64,000 nucleotides of DNA from Paulinella micropora (GCA_009731375.1 BJOX01000005.1:352159-416158), one strand, 5' to 3'; counted from the first letter of the stretch, positions 1 through 13,135 are shown. The notes: generated by a model not told the origin, from the sequence alone. Numbers and translations are program-made.

Positions 1-750
1 TCAACCCAACTTCGGATATAGTCGTCAGACTTGATCACCTGACACTATATTAAATGATACCGATTTATACAAGGGTATGTCTTCACAAAAAGTAAATGTA
101 TTTATGGAAACCGACGACCGGTTATTACATATATATGGAAATGGCGACATTACATTATTACTCAACCATAAAACATTATACTTGGACATACTGCACAAAT
201 ATCTTATCGACAGAAGAAAGAGGAAGATTTTAATATAGATACTGAATGTGCTAGAGTATATATACGATTGGTACCGGGGCAAGTATCATTGTTGTTTTAT
301 AACGGCTAATTCGTGGGTTGATGTATCTTCATACATAACTCTAAACGAATCTTAGTCAGAAAAGAAATCAGTTCAAAGCGTATTATGTCGGAAACGAAGT
401 TCCGCCATAAAAAACTGGGAGGGGGTACTGTGGACATCACCCCCCGAATTATCCGGTAAAAAACTTATTTATAGATTTCGTCTGGCCGGACACGTCTGAA
501 GTGCCAATTTGATCCTGGTCTTTTGGCGGCTTTTTGTCTTTGCGTCACTGAGCTAATATAACGAGACATCATTCTCTTTTTTGAGGACTGTGTTTGGTTA
601 TATTACCGACTTACTCTTCCATTGATCTATCGTTGGGGATAGTACACTAACCGATTGATTATATTATTAGGTCTAACATATATATACCTATACCGAGTCG
701 CCACACGAGAACAGATTCGTAGTTTTTGGGTCAAAATTTAATTTAAAGTA
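1..750. other. AT-rich sequence without a recognisable gene
   Basis: No reading frame here looks protein-coding; the only long one, on the minus strand, is low-complexity and has no recognisable motif. There is no microsatellite or repeat shared with the rest of the window. The segment ends sharply at 751, where the left inverted repeat of the following element begins. Confidence 0.6.
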
Positions 751-905
751 GACAGGATAAACAGGCAGCTAAAGTGCAAGCTAAGTATGACATATTTAGA
801 AAATAACTGCGCCTTTAGAACTATTGAAGATTTTGATGTGTTTGAACATTTAAAAGAAGAATTTTTGAAAAAAATCAAGTTGAAAATCCGACCGTTACAA
901 CCGTT
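751..905 (+). repeat. Left terminal inverted repeat
   Basis: It pairs with 7301-7430. The outer 100 or so bases match almost perfectly. The arms then differ around 860-885 and match again over AAAATCCGACCGTTACAAC. Confidence 0.75.
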
Positions 906-909
906 TTTC

Positions 910-976
910 ACAATTTTGCACGTTTTCTGCTGTTTTTTTGTACGAAGGTGTCAAGTCGTTGTTTCGGTTTGTTTTC
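910..976 (+). repeat. Subterminal direct repeat, copy 1
   Basis: Begins ACAATTTTGCACGTTTT and includes GTACGAAGGTGTCAAGTCG. The same string recurs in the same orientation at 6920-6985, so the element has both inverted and direct subterminal repeats. Confidence 0.7.
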
Positions 977-1296
977 AAGTTTCCATGAAAATTCACAAAA
1001 TATTATTAATTTATTTTGATTTTATCATATTTAAACATAATTTTGAAAAATTCAAAAAATTTGAAAATATAACCGCTGCAATAATTTCTGTAACTTAAGC
1101 ATACTGTAGACGAAAGCTACTTGCCACTCACTTGTACTAGCTATAGATACTCACTGACTACTTGAACTATGAATGAAATTAAATTAATATTAGACGGTTT
1201 GTTTATTCAAAATTCAAATTTAAGTTTAAATTCCGCTCAAATTCAACGGTTCAAATTCAAGTTTAAATTCAACTTTTTAACGCAAACACTGTTTTA

Positions 1297-2440
1297 CTAA
1301 CGAAGTCTTCGCCTCGCCTGTCTTGGCCTGCCCCTTCTAGGGGGAGATTCGCGGCGTCGCCGCGGAGGAACTGGAGGCAAACCGAGCTCCTGAAGCCACC
1401 AGAAGTTCGCATTAGCTGGTTCAGCTAAAGTGTTCAAAACAGTTCGAGCACCAGCCTTAGTAACAAAGCGAAAAAGTATGGGTTGCTCATGGCGGAAGGT
1501 TCTGATGAACACTTTGCCGGGTGTGTCAGTGAACTTAAAATGATGATATTTGTAAAGATCAGGAATTGATTGCACTGGATGCCAGAACTTTTCATCTCTG
1601 TCAATTATATTTTGAAAATACAAAGGCTCAGAGTTGGAAAGTTTGGTTTGGATTAAGCAACCAAGATCCCTGGCGGTTTCTCAAATCCAGTCGTCATGGA
1701 AGGCCATGTTGGCCACCACTTGAGCAATCTTGCCGGCGTGTGAGTCAGCCAAGCCTTGTGATGTGAAGACCAAAAGTTCCAAGAAAAATATTCAAGCCAA
1801 GGATGCTTTGCCCTTGCAAGGCTAGCCTCTGCAAGTGAATATCTTTGCTTAAAATGCTTCCGGCCTCCGTCGGACCATTCAATGATTCTTGTTTTACCCA
1901 GCGGCTTGATAACCCTAGTCAAAATATCAGATTACCACTTCCAGTAAAAAAAAGAAATCATTATTACCTTCCTTGTCTTCGTGATGGGGGAGGGTGTCGA
2001 TATATTTCCTTTTGATTCCCTTTCCCATCCCCCATCTGATTCAAAAGGACTGATATCAAATCGTTAATATCTTTTGTTTTTCCTCCCCCCACACTCATCC
2101 TTGAGAAATCAATAACCATCAGAACATATATCAAGTCCTGCCTGACCAACTCAAGATCATCATCGAAACCTTTCATATTTTCTTTCGCTTTCAGGTGATG
2201 CTCGTTTTTTTTAATCGTTTCAATGAGCTTCGCCAACTCCTCCAATTCTTCGTCTTCTAGTCTCCTCTCTCTTCGCTCTTGTTGTAGCTCTGCTAATCTT
2301 TCTGTTTGCTGTTTGTGCCCCCTGCAATGGGGGCACTTTCCCCAAACTTTATTATGTCTGCACTCCACCCAACATTGGCTGTGAAGGCGAGTCCAATCTG
2401 CTCGACTGGGGGGGGTGTACGAGACGCTGAAGCTGCGAGA
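1297..2440 (-). pseudogene. DDE-transposase-like gene remnant
   Basis: Reading on the minus strand, the order is: a cysteine-rich segment (ECRHNKVWGKCPHCRGH) near 2368; a charged helical stretch rich in E, R and L; then VLMVIDFSRM near 2110; SDGGRKHFK near 1870; FSWNFWSSHHK near 1770; and, in a shifted frame, ADSHAGK near 1730. Acidic residues in a DFS / SDGG / DSHAG order with an intervening histidine pair are the kind of pattern seen in eukaryotic DDE transposases, so I infer the catalytic core of a cut-and-paste transposase. The core is broken by a frameshift near 1755-1765 and a stop soon after, and an intron probably lies around 1925-1964. The cysteines could form a zinc ribbon for DNA binding. 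Its place inside a pair of inverted repeats fits. I cannot assign a superfamily, and the similarity is from motif memory only. Confidence 0.5.
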
Positions 2441-2635
2441 AAGGACGAATGAGGAATTGACCTACTTGTTTGGCCCAGAAGTCCCGAACGGCGGCTAAAG
2501 TCATGCGCCCCTGCCGTTGGTTTTGAGTAAGCGCAGGTGTCCTAATAATTATTAATGATTATTTTTACTCTGTAAAACTGATTGAAAAAAAAATACTTGG
2601 AAGTTCAGTAATAGTTACAACATCATGCCATGCGG

Positions 2636-4320
<1,685 letters not shown>

Positions 4321-4818
4321 NNNNNNNNNNNNNNNNNNNNNNNNNNNNNNNNNNNNNNNNNNNNNNNNNNNNNNNNNNNNNNNNNNNNNNNNNNNNNNNN
4401 NNNNNNNNNNNNNNNNNNNNNNNNNNNNNNNNNNNNNNNNNNNNNNNNNNNNNNNNNNNNNNNNNNNNNNNNNNNNNNNNNNNNNNNNNNNNNNNNNNNN
4501 NNNNNNNNNNNNNNNNNNNNNNNNNNNNNNNNNNNNNNNNNNNNNNNNNNNNNNNNNNNNNNNNNNNNNNNNNNNNNNNNNNNNNNNNNNNNNNNNNNNN
4601 NNNNNNNNNNNNNNNNNNNNNNNNNNNNNNNNNNNNNNNNNNNNNNNNNNNNNNNNNNNNNNNNNNNNNNNNNNNNNNNNNNNNNNNNNNNNNNNNNNNN
4701 NNNNNNNNNNNNNNNNNNNNNNNNNNNNNNNNNNNNNNNNNNNNNNNNNNNNNNNNNNNNNNNNNNNNNNNNNNNNNNNNNNNNNNNNNNNNNNNNNNNN
4801 NNNNNNNNNNNNNNNNNN
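4321..4818. other. Assembly gap (498 N)
   Basis: Run of N. It hides the 5' ends of both the minus-strand gene at 2636-4198 and the plus-strand gene at 4819-6598, which diverge from it. Confidence 0.99.
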
Positions 4819-6598
4819 AGGTCTCGGAGCTGAAGGGTCTCGACGAGCGTTTCCTCAGCCTCAGCGTTGGAGCCAAGTATAGAATCGGCACTCGTGTGCA
4901 GGTGATCATGAGTGCATTGCCCCAATTTTTTTGTTTTTGTTTTTTCCTTGGTAGGTGGAGTTGTGTAATCCTGGAGGTGTGGCATTGTTCCGCCCTGGCC
5001 GTACCAACGAGAAAGGTGAACAACTGCGCCGAGCTTGGGATTTCAGTGAGGAGGGGGCAAAGTTGATATTCGGAACTCCGGATGGTGAGAGGCTCGTGCA
5101 CTTAGTTGAATACATGTTAAATGGTATGGAACTTTCCGTTGGAATGTGGTTTTACTTATCCGCTCGTACATCAACGCCCAGTCAGTTGGAAAGCAGTTGG
5201 AGCATGTCGATACCCATGTAGCATTGGCCAGGTTGCTAGTCATTTCCAAGAGGGTGGTGCCAAACACAAACCACACTTATATTTACTTTCTGTTTGCCTA
5301 CAAGAGTGAAAATGGCTCTGTGCGTGTAACTGTCTGCACAAAGGAATGGGTTCATGGCGTGGTCCCCGAAGCTTTTCAAATCCTTTTGAATGCAAATAAG
5401 GATGCGTTGTTGCCTTCGCGGTGGAGTCCAAATCAATTCAAGAGCAGTTGGTCACAGTTGGGGCGAAGCTGCTTCAGAGTTCGGAGCAGCAGTTGGGGCG
5501 CAAAGCTGAAGTGGATGTTGCACCGTCTGAGCGCAAGGCTGAGCTGGTGGGATAGCTTGTGAAATTGAAGGCAGAGCTAGTGTCAGCTAAGGCGGAGATC
5601 AGCGAGCAGGATACAGAAATTGCGAAGCTTAAGTTGGACGACGTAGAAGCAAAAAAAAATATTGATAACGCACTTGCAGCTTTAGATGAGGAAAGGAAGG
5701 CCAAGCTTGCAATTGAATCCAAGCATAAATTTTTCATAAACCAGCAGCTTGTCATCAAAAGGGAACGTGACGAGGCTCAGGAAGCGTTACAGGGGGAAGC
5801 AAATGAGGAGCGGGAGGCTAGAGTTCAAGCTGGGGCGAAGGAATTAGCTAAACAACTAAGAAATATGAGCCGGGTCTTTGTGTTTCTTTGTTTTGTTTTA
5901 ATTGTTATGTTGTTTTGTTGCAGTCGAACACGCGCAACAAAGAGGCAAAAGCAGCAATGGCCCAGGTTATGTTGTATTGCATACGTACTTTGCACTCATT
6001 ACTATAAATATACATATGTTGTGCAGGAACTTGCCGCTGTTAAGGGGAGGCCCTGGGTCGCGGAGCTGGAGTCTGAGCTCCAAGTAACCAAGGCTGCGGC
6101 TGAAAAGACAGCGCTTAGCAAGTCGGAGTCTGAATCGAACCTCAAGGAGGCCGTCGACAACCTCGAGTTGTCGAAGGCCAAGGCCAGCCAGCTCAAGTCG
6201 CAGCTCAAAGCAACCTTGCAGGAGTTGGAGTCTGTCAAGGCTCAGAGGGACGTTTTGAAAATGCGCTCAGGTATTTTTTCTTTATTTATTTGTGATCTAA
6301 TTGCTCTTTTTGGTTTGTTTTGCTAGGAGCTGGGTATCCTCATCGCTCGCTGTCAGAGTCTTCGTCGTCGCCCGCCCCCGCATCCAAGTACAGCAAAAAA
6401 TACATTGTAAGAAAAATGCAAACACGAAAAACGAGAGCGAAGCGAATCGTCGTCCAGCGACAGCGAACATCACAAGTTTGCGAGCCCTGCACACAATTGC
6501 AAGCGCAAAAAGGCGGCCCGAGATCATCATTACGTTTAAAACTAGACTTCAACTTCAGTTACAATTCCGGGTCGCGCCGCTTTGGCATGAAGTTATAG
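4819..6598 (+). pseudogene. Coiled-coil protein gene, 5' end missing and broken
   Basis: Exons that splice in phase: up to 4901 (ends GTRVQ), 4955-5123 (VELCNPGGVALFRPGR to EYMLN) and from 5186 (VGKQLEHVDTHV). The main helical part runs from about 5420 to 5865. Further exons are at about 6028-6270 and 6328-6598, the last joined by GT-AG at 6271-6327. The helical part is rich in E, K, A, L and Q with heptad-like spacing, so a long coiled coil is likely; the C-terminus is basic and serine-rich. A one-base shift near 5400-5425 and an in-frame TAG at 5553-5555 interrupt it, so the copy looks inactive. I do not recognise the family. It lies inside the inverted-repeat element and may be element cargo or a captured host gene. 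Confidence 0.5.
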
Positions 6599-7300
6599 CT
6601 ATCACTGAGCTACAGTATGGTTTTTTTTTTCAATTAATTAAATATATGTTTCATGATTATTAATAATATTTCAATAATTAACAATATTTCAACCATTTTT
6701 GTTGTGTATGTGATAGATTTAAAAAGAAACGGATGTGGCATCGTGATTTACTCGCACCAGAAAAATTTCAATCGGCACTAATGAAAATTTTATTTCTACT
6801 GTTTACTATTTTATTATTGTTAAATTTATGTGAATTTATATTGATATTAGCATCATTTGCTTCACTGTAATAAATAAATCATGACAAAAATATGAAAGTA
6901 AATTTGCCACTGTGACTCTACAATTTTGCACGTTTTTTGCTTTTTTTTGTACGAAGGTGTCAAGTCGTTGTATCGGTTTGTTTTTACATTAAAATTCATC
7001 GTAAATACATTATTTCTGTAGCTTTCTTGATATTAATTGAAATTTCAGTCAATATTCAAATTTTGACTTGAAAACTCAAGTTATATTACTAACATTACCG
7101 TTGACTATGTATTATTCACTTCATCTTAGTCTTGAAACTTTTCCAACATTACTTTACGTCAAAATACAGATAAAACAATTTATTTAGTTCATTTTAATAT
7201 TTTTAATTTCAATTATAATTTAAATTCAAACTTCAAAATAAAATTTTCAAGTTTTGAATTGAATCTAACGGTCACGTGAGTCCGATTTTGAAAAAACTGT
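6599..7300. other. AT-rich subterminal region
   Basis: Over 70% A+T by eye, with no coding frame. Besides the direct repeat at 6920-6985 it shares no obvious sequence with the rest of the window. It mirrors the AT-rich stretch at 980-1290 at the other end of the element. Confidence 0.6.
6920..6985 (+). repeat. Subterminal direct repeat, copy 2
   Basis: Direct copy of 910-976 with a few substitutions and one short length change. It lies about 315 bp inside the right terminal repeat. Confidence 0.7.
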
Positions 7301-7430
7301 TGTAACGGTCGGATTTTCAAATATTTTTCAAATGTTCAAACACATCAAAATCTTCAATAGTTCTAAAGGCGCAGTTATTTTCTAAATATGTCATACTTAG
7401 CTTGCACTTTAGCTGCCTGTTTATCCTGTC
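7301..7430 (-). repeat. Right terminal inverted repeat
   Basis: Reverse complement of 751-905, a few bases shorter in its inner part. It ends in TTATCCTGTC at 7430 and is followed directly by unrelated sequence that could be coding. Confidence 0.75.
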
Positions 7431-7745
7431 CGGCAAATGCCTGAACGTCATACACCATACGGACGATATTGGAGGACGGTGAGGTAATCACCAATGGAGA
7501 TGTGGAGACGCTGGTACGCGTCCTTAATCGGCTGGTGATATCAATCCGACAGCAGAAGGAGAAGGTCACGTCGGTGATCAGGGACTGGAACAAGAAGATG
7601 ACGTTGAATCCAATGGAAGACTTGATGTCATTGCTACAAACGGTTCATGCGGCGAGAACACAGTCTACCCGTGATTCCCATCCCGGACACATGCACAGTA
7701 CACAAATTATTGTTTGATGTGAAACTGCGTTCCTTTGCAAGGACT
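7431..7745 (+). other. Possible exon or gene fragment
   Basis: A plus-strand frame from 7469 to 7717 reads EVITNGDVETLVRVLNR and continues as an ordinary amphipathic sequence. It has no ATG and a stop just upstream. GT dinucleotides near 7670 could be donors. It could be an exon of a host gene broken by the inverted-repeat element that ends at 7430. The minus strand is also open here, so this is weak. Confidence 0.25.
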
Positions 7746-7765
7746 ACATTCCTTTGCGACATCTC

Positions 7766-7810
<45 letters not shown>

Positions 7811-8316
7811 CAGACAGGAAATTAGGGGATGGTGTGGGAGTGCTGGGCCCGTGGTGGGGTGCCTTCAGTGTCCCGTGGTGGGGTGCCTTATGTGTGCCTA
7901 CCATACGCCTATAAGTCAGATGCCGAAATGGCGACGGGAAGCACAATCCTGTTCCCTCAGGGTGCCCTTTCTCGCTTGTTGAGCCATAAATACCCCACAG
8001 TGCTCTGTCGGTTTATGCTAGACTGTCGATGTCACAGTCTCGAAACTGCATCTGCTTACTGGGTCCTCTGTAATGGAGGTGGGAGCTCGTTCTGCAAGGG
8101 GCGCTTATGGAACGAGCCCTGGCCTCGCCTGGTACTAGGGAGGTTTGAGCTCTCGCAGAGACATGCTGTCGAGAGAGCTCTTCTGGTATCGCCTATATTA
8201 GTCCCTTCCGTGCAAACATCACGGCTTAGCTGGGCATCGGGTTAATACTTGGCCCAAAGACTTCCTTGGTTGACGAAATCAGAATCTCCTTTTCTGACAT
8301 TAGTCGATATCTCATC
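7811..8316 (+). repeat. Dispersed repeat family A, copy 1 (longest)
   Basis: Runs from CAGACAGGAAATTAGGGG to GATATCTCATC, then a short TATC run. It is preceded by a TATC array (7766-7810). It has a tandem duplication of the CCCGTGGTGGGGTGCCTT segment near 7850-7890 and a 35-40 bp hairpin-forming insertion near 8147-8185 that the other copies lack. No gene is seen inside. Confidence 0.85.
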
Positions 8317-8330
8317 TATCTATCGATCTT

Positions 8331-9041
8331 AACATAATATGGATATGAACGAAATGAAATCGACTACGACCACGCTTCATGCCGGGCCGCTCGGTACTTT
8401 GCATCTCTTTCGCCATGTAAACATGATATTGATATGAACGAAATGAAATCGACTATTACCATGCTTCAAAACGGCCCGCTCGGTACTTTGCATCTCTTTC
8501 GCCATGTAAACATAATATTGATATGAACGAAATGAAATCGACCATCACCACGCTCCAAAACGGCCCGCTCGGTACTTTGCATCTCTTTTGCCATGTAAAC
8601 ATAATATTGATATGAACGAAATGAAATCGACTATTACCACGCTCCAAAACGGCCCGCTCGGTACTTTGCATCTCTTTTGCCATGTAAACATAATATTGAT
8701 ATGAACGAAATGAAATCGACTATTACCACGCTTCAAAACGGCCCGCTCGGTACTTTGCATCTCTTTTGCCATGTAAACATAATATTGATATGAACGAAAT
8801 GAAATCGACTATTACCACGCTTCAAAACGGCCCGCTCGGTACTTTGCATCTCTTTTGCCATGTAAACATAATATTGATATGAACGAAATGAAATCGACTA
8901 TTACCACGCTTCAAAACGGCCCGCTCGGTACTTTGCATCTCTTTTGCCATGTAAACATAATATTGATATGAACGAAATGAAATCGACTATTACCACGCTT
9001 CAAAACGGCCCGCTCGGTACTTTGCATCTCTTTCGCCATGT
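8331..9041 (+). repeat. 89-bp minisatellite, eight units
   Basis: Units start at about 8331, 8420, 8509, 8598, 8687, 8776, 8865 and 8954. Each begins AACATAATATTGATATGAAC and ends in CTCTTTTGCCATGT. Units 4 to 8 differ by only one or a few bases, while unit 1 is more diverged. Because 89 is not a multiple of three, the reading frame rotates from unit to unit, so this is not a protein repeat. Confidence 0.9.
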
Positions 9042-9760
9042 CCGCCGCCATATCCATCGTGTTGCTCTTTTCCAGCCGACGCCCTACATACGTATACATA
9101 TACATCTGCATGTACATATACGTATACAATATCCATCGTGTTGCTCTTTTCCAGCCGACGCCCTGCATACGTATACATATACATATTCATATACATATAC
9201 GTATAGATATACATATTCATATTCATATACATATACATATACATATACATAATTATACATTATACATATACATAATATATGTCGCACTGGCTGCCATCAT
9301 GTCTATTGTCTTCTTTTCCACCCCGCCTACATACGTATAAATATACATACACCTATACACATACATACACATTAATCAATATGCACATACATACTAATAC
9401 TGTTGCTCTTTGCCAGCCGACGGCCTACATACGTAGACATATACATATGCATATACATACACGTAAACATATACATATACATATGCATATGCATCGTGTT
9501 GCTCTTTTCCACCCCACGGCCTGAATACATAAACAGAATACATATATATAATAATTGCATATACATATACATATACATATACGTATACGTATACATATAC
9601 ATATACATATGTCGCACTTGCCGCCATCATGTTCATTCTCTTCTTTTCCAGCCGACGGTCTACATACACATATGTAATACATAATACGTATACATATACA
9701 TTATACAAAAACACATACACACATATCGCACTTGTCGCCATCATGTCCGTTTTCCTTGCC
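9042..9760 (+). repeat. Compound repeat of CATATA runs and a 40-60 bp core
   Basis: A core resembling CCATCGTGTTGCTCTTTTCC followed by AGCCGACGCCCTACATACG recurs about six times (9050, 9130, 9295, 9400, 9495, 9625), separated by variable (CATATA)n and (CATA)n. It grows directly out of the last 89-bp unit. Confidence 0.75.
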
Positions 9761-9763
9761 CTG

Positions 9764-9829
<66 letters not shown>

Positions 9830-9830
9830 G

Positions 9831-9870
<40 letters not shown>
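9764..9870 (+). repeat. (GTAA)n microsatellite
   Basis: About 26 near-perfect GTAA units with one GGAA variant near 9829. Confidence 0.95.
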
Positions 9871-10044
9871 GTCGCAGCTGCCGTGCCGGGCGGGCTAAAA
9901 TACATACACATTAATATACATGTACATAATATTATACCTATGCCTGTGGCGAGTCTTGTAGTCACATCTACGGCGGGTGGTCTTGGTGCCATATCGACAG
10001 CGACGGGGACGGGATCAAGTCGCCTAGAAAAAGAAAGTAAGGTA
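9871..10044. other. Short non-repetitive spacer
   Basis: About 170 bp of mixed sequence between two microsatellites. No coding frame or motif recognised. Confidence 0.5.
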
Positions 10045-10045
10045 G

Positions 10046-10080
<35 letters not shown>

Positions 10081-10086
10081 GTAGAT

Positions 10087-10141
<55 letters not shown>
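10045..10141 (+). repeat. (GATA)n microsatellite
   Basis: About 24 GATA units with one GTAGATA interruption near 10080. Confidence 0.95.
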
Positions 10142-10142
<1 letters not shown>

Positions 10143-10420
10143 GATAAGACAAGACAAGACAAGATGAGATGAGATAAGATAAGATAAGATAAGATAAGAC
10201 AAGATAAGACAAGACAAGATAAAATAAGATAAAATAAGATTAAGATTAAGATTAAGATTAAGATAAGATAAGATAAGATAAGATAAGATAAGATAAGATA
10301 AGATAAGATAAGGTATGATATGATAAGATAAGATAAGATAAGATAAGATAAGATAAGATAAGACAAGATAAGATAAGATAAGATAAGATAAGATAAGATA
10401 AGATAAGATAAGATAAGATT
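10142..10420 (+). repeat. (GATAA)n pentanucleotide microsatellite
   Basis: It follows the GATA array without a spacer, as if GATA gained one A and re-expanded. GACAA and GATTAA variant blocks lie inside. Confidence 0.95.
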
Positions 10421-10449
10421 TTGAGGCAGTTAGTCAGGCAAGCTGGTCA

Positions 10450-10450
10450 G

Positions 10451-10492
<42 letters not shown>

Positions 10493-10525
10493 CGGTAGGC
10501 AGGTAGGTAGGTAGCTAGCTAGCTA
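10450..10525 (+). repeat. (AAGT)n then GTAG/CTAG runs
   Basis: About 11 AAGT units, then GTAGGTAG and CTAGCTAG. It is followed by a short unique segment. Confidence 0.85.
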
Positions 10526-10557
10526 GATAGAACGATCAGTATCTACCGTGCCATAAA

Positions 10558-10717
10558 TTGGGGTGTAACTTCATCGGCTTTGCTGTTGTTCAATCGCCTA
10601 AATAGTATGTATAAAATCTTATGCATCTATGTATCAGGTAGACAAACATATAGGTAAGTAGATAGGTAGGTAGGTGTGACTTCATCGGCTTCGCTGTTGG
10701 TTCAATCGCCTAAGTAG
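10558..10717 (+). repeat. Pair of 40-bp direct repeats
   Basis: ACTTCATCGGCTTTGCTGTT followed by GTTCAATCGCCTAA at about 10567 recurs at about 10679 with two changes. A more diverged relative (CTTTGGCTCTGCTGTTGTTT) lies near 11275. Confidence 0.7.
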
Positions 10718-10723
10718 CACATT

Positions 10724-10845
10724 AAGAGTTTCCGTCCATATCCGTCGACGGATATAGCCGTAAGCGGCCGGTTAACCCGGTAAGTTTTGTTCAGTAACGG
10801 CTATATCCGTCGACGGATACGGATATCCGTCGACGGAAAGTCTTA
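10724..10845. repeat. Nested palindrome, MITE-like
   Basis: The outer arms read AAGAGTTTCCGTC on the left and GACGGAAAGTCTT on the right. Within them the perfect palindrome ATCCGTCGACGGAT occurs once in the left arm and twice in the right, next to ATAGCCG and CGGCTAT. The loop holds CCGGTTAACCCGG, itself nearly palindromic. It would form a strong hairpin of about 120 nt. No coding capacity. Confidence 0.8.
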
Positions 10846-11168
10846 CTGTATATATATAGTATATGTATATGCATCTATGTATATGAATCTATGTATGTAT
10901 GCATGCCGTTGAGGCAACTAAGTGACCAGGTAGACAAAGAGATAGGTAAGTAGATAGATAGGTAGGTAGAGAGGGAGGTAAGTAGATAGATAGGTAGGTA
11001 GATAAATAGGTAGGTAGAGAGGGAGGGAGGTAGGGAGGGAGGGAGGGAGGGATAATAAATAAATAAATAAATAAATAAACTATTATATATATATATACAT
11101 ATGTATAAATGACCTGTCTATTCATATATCATAAAATAAGCACTAAAAATATGTACAACCTTCACAGG

Positions 11169-11207
<39 letters not shown>

Positions 11208-11490
11208 CGTATGTGTGTGTGTAAATGTATGTATGTATAATATAGCTACCGTCCCGCCACAGGGGGTGTCACCCCTTTGGCTCTGCTGTTGTTTAGTGCT
11301 CTATGCAGATATATGTATGTATGCATATACTTGTATATGAGTGTGTATGCATGTAGGTATGTATTCTGTTTAGTCGCTGTAGGGAGGTAGGTAAGCACGT
11401 AGGTAGGTAGAGAGGTATTTTAGGTATAGGTAGGTAGAGAGGTATTTTAGGTAGTGAGGGAGGGAGGGCCTCGTGGGGATAGGTAGGTAC
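10846..11490. repeat. Mixed microsatellite tract
   Basis: In succession: TATA, (TATG)n, GTAG/GATA, GGGA-rich, (AATA)n, (AT)n, (GT)n and GTAT runs, with short unique islands near 10900, 11130 and 11250-11380. No gene seen. Confidence 0.75.
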
Positions 11491-11500
11491 GTAGATAGAC

Positions 11501-11556
<56 letters not shown>

Positions 11557-11557
11557 G

Positions 11558-11600
<43 letters not shown>

Positions 11601-11609
11601 GGATGGATG

Positions 11610-11644
<35 letters not shown>

Positions 11645-11684
11645 GGATGGATAGATAGATGGATGGATAGATAGATAGATATAT

Positions 11685-11740
<56 letters not shown>
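11491..11740 (+). repeat. (GATA)n array with GGAT variants
   Basis: About 60 tetranucleotide units ending exactly where a minus-strand family A copy begins, so on the minus strand it is the TATC tail of that copy. Confidence 0.95.
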
Positions 11741-12109
11741 GAGATATCGACTAATGTCAGAAAAAAGGAGCTTCTGATTTCGTCAACCAAGGAAGTCTGT
11801 GGGTAAAGTATTAACCCGATGCCCAGCTAAGCCGTGATGTTTGCACGGAAGGGACTGATACAGGCGATACCAAAGCTCCCTAGTACCAGGCGGGGCCAGG
11901 GCTCGTTCCATAAGCGCCCCTTGCAGAACGAGCTCCCACCTCCATTACAGAGGGCCCAGTAAGCAGATGGAGTTTCGAGACTGTTCGACAGTCTAGTATA
12001 AACCGACAGAGCACTGTGGGTTTTATTCCGGGCTCAACAAGCGAGAAAGGGCACCCTGAGGGAACAGGATTGTGCTTCCCGTCGCCATTTCGGCATGTGA
12101 CTTATAGGC
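11741..12109 (-). repeat. Dispersed repeat family A, copy 2
   Basis: Minus orientation, about 370 bp. The 3' end (GAGATATCGACTAATGTCAG on the plus strand) abuts a GATA array and the 5' end stops at CTTATAGGC before another GATA array. It contains the hairpin GACTGTTCGACAGTC. Confidence 0.9.
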
Positions 12110-12130
12110 AGATAGATAGATAGATAGATG

Positions 12131-12173
<43 letters not shown>

Positions 12174-12182
12174 GGATAGATG

Positions 12183-12231
<49 letters not shown>

Positions 12232-12356
12232 GTATGTGGATGGAGGGGCTTGTACTCCGTCCTAACCCTCATACATACATATACAGGCGCAGCTATCTAT
12301 CTATCTATATATCCATCCATCCATCCATCCATCCATCCATCCATCCATCCATCCAC

Positions 12357-12403
<47 letters not shown>

Positions 12404-12559
12404 CCTACCTACCTACCTACCTACCTATTTTCTATCTATCTATTTGTGTAGTCAGGAATGCAAGCAGGTAGATGGAAAGATAGGTAGGTAGGTAGATAGG
12501 TACGTAGAGAGGATAAGACAGGACAGGACAGGATAGGATAGGATAGTGTACATATGTGG

Positions 12560-12591
<32 letters not shown>

Positions 12592-12600
12592 TGAGAGAGA
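12110..12600. repeat. GATA array, TATC array and GTAG/GGATA runs
   Basis: (GATA)n at 12110-12235, then (TATC)n with an ATCC block at 12295-12470, then GTAG, GACAG, GGATA, TA and GAGA runs. The switch from GATA to TATC makes a large imperfect palindrome with a loop of about 55 bp. Confidence 0.9.
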
Positions 12601-13135
12601 GAGAGAGACGGGACCTTGCTGCTATGACGGGTGAAACATCATCTCCGTTGCGGATTAAGCGCCGGCCCGCCACTGGCGTGGTAATCTCAGCGACCAGGGC
12701 AAACGACCTGAAACATACATAGATAGATTACCCATGTTAAGAAGTAGAGCTTTATTTTATATGATTACTGCTGCATGAGGCTTCAAGCGCATCGTTCTCA
12801 GCCGCCATAATGTTTGTATCCAACTTTTGTGTCGTGGCTGATTAGAAAGCTATTTGATAAGAGTGTTTCAAGTCAGCTACTGCACACACACCACAGTTTC
12901 CTAGACAGGGACGCCGGGAATTTAACCACCTTGTATGGTCGCATTACCGATATCCCCATGACAGGATATGGTGGAAATGTCCAACTGCGCTGAAGTGCTG
13001 AAAGTAAGTTTATAGCTTATTCTAGTTCAAGACTAAAAGCATCTGCCGATTCGCAGAGGGGAGACAACTTGGTGGCCAATACAAAACCTGCCCACACACA
13101 ATTAATACATCGTTAAAATACAACAAAACCAGGAG
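12601..13135. other. Non-repetitive island
   Basis: About 530 bp without microsatellites. I find no convincing coding frame, tRNA or shared repeat. It may be unique host intergenic or intronic DNA. Confidence 0.5.

Noticed and set aside
25-282. Minus-strand frame of 85 codons
   Set aside because: AT-rich, no start context, motif or homology I can recognise.
8331-9041. CRISPR-like regular repeat
   Set aside because: Units are contiguous with no variable spacers; it is a minisatellite in a eukaryotic genome.
10142-10420. Telomeric or subtelomeric repeat
   Set aside because: GATAA is not a known telomere unit and the run sits between other microsatellites, not at an end.
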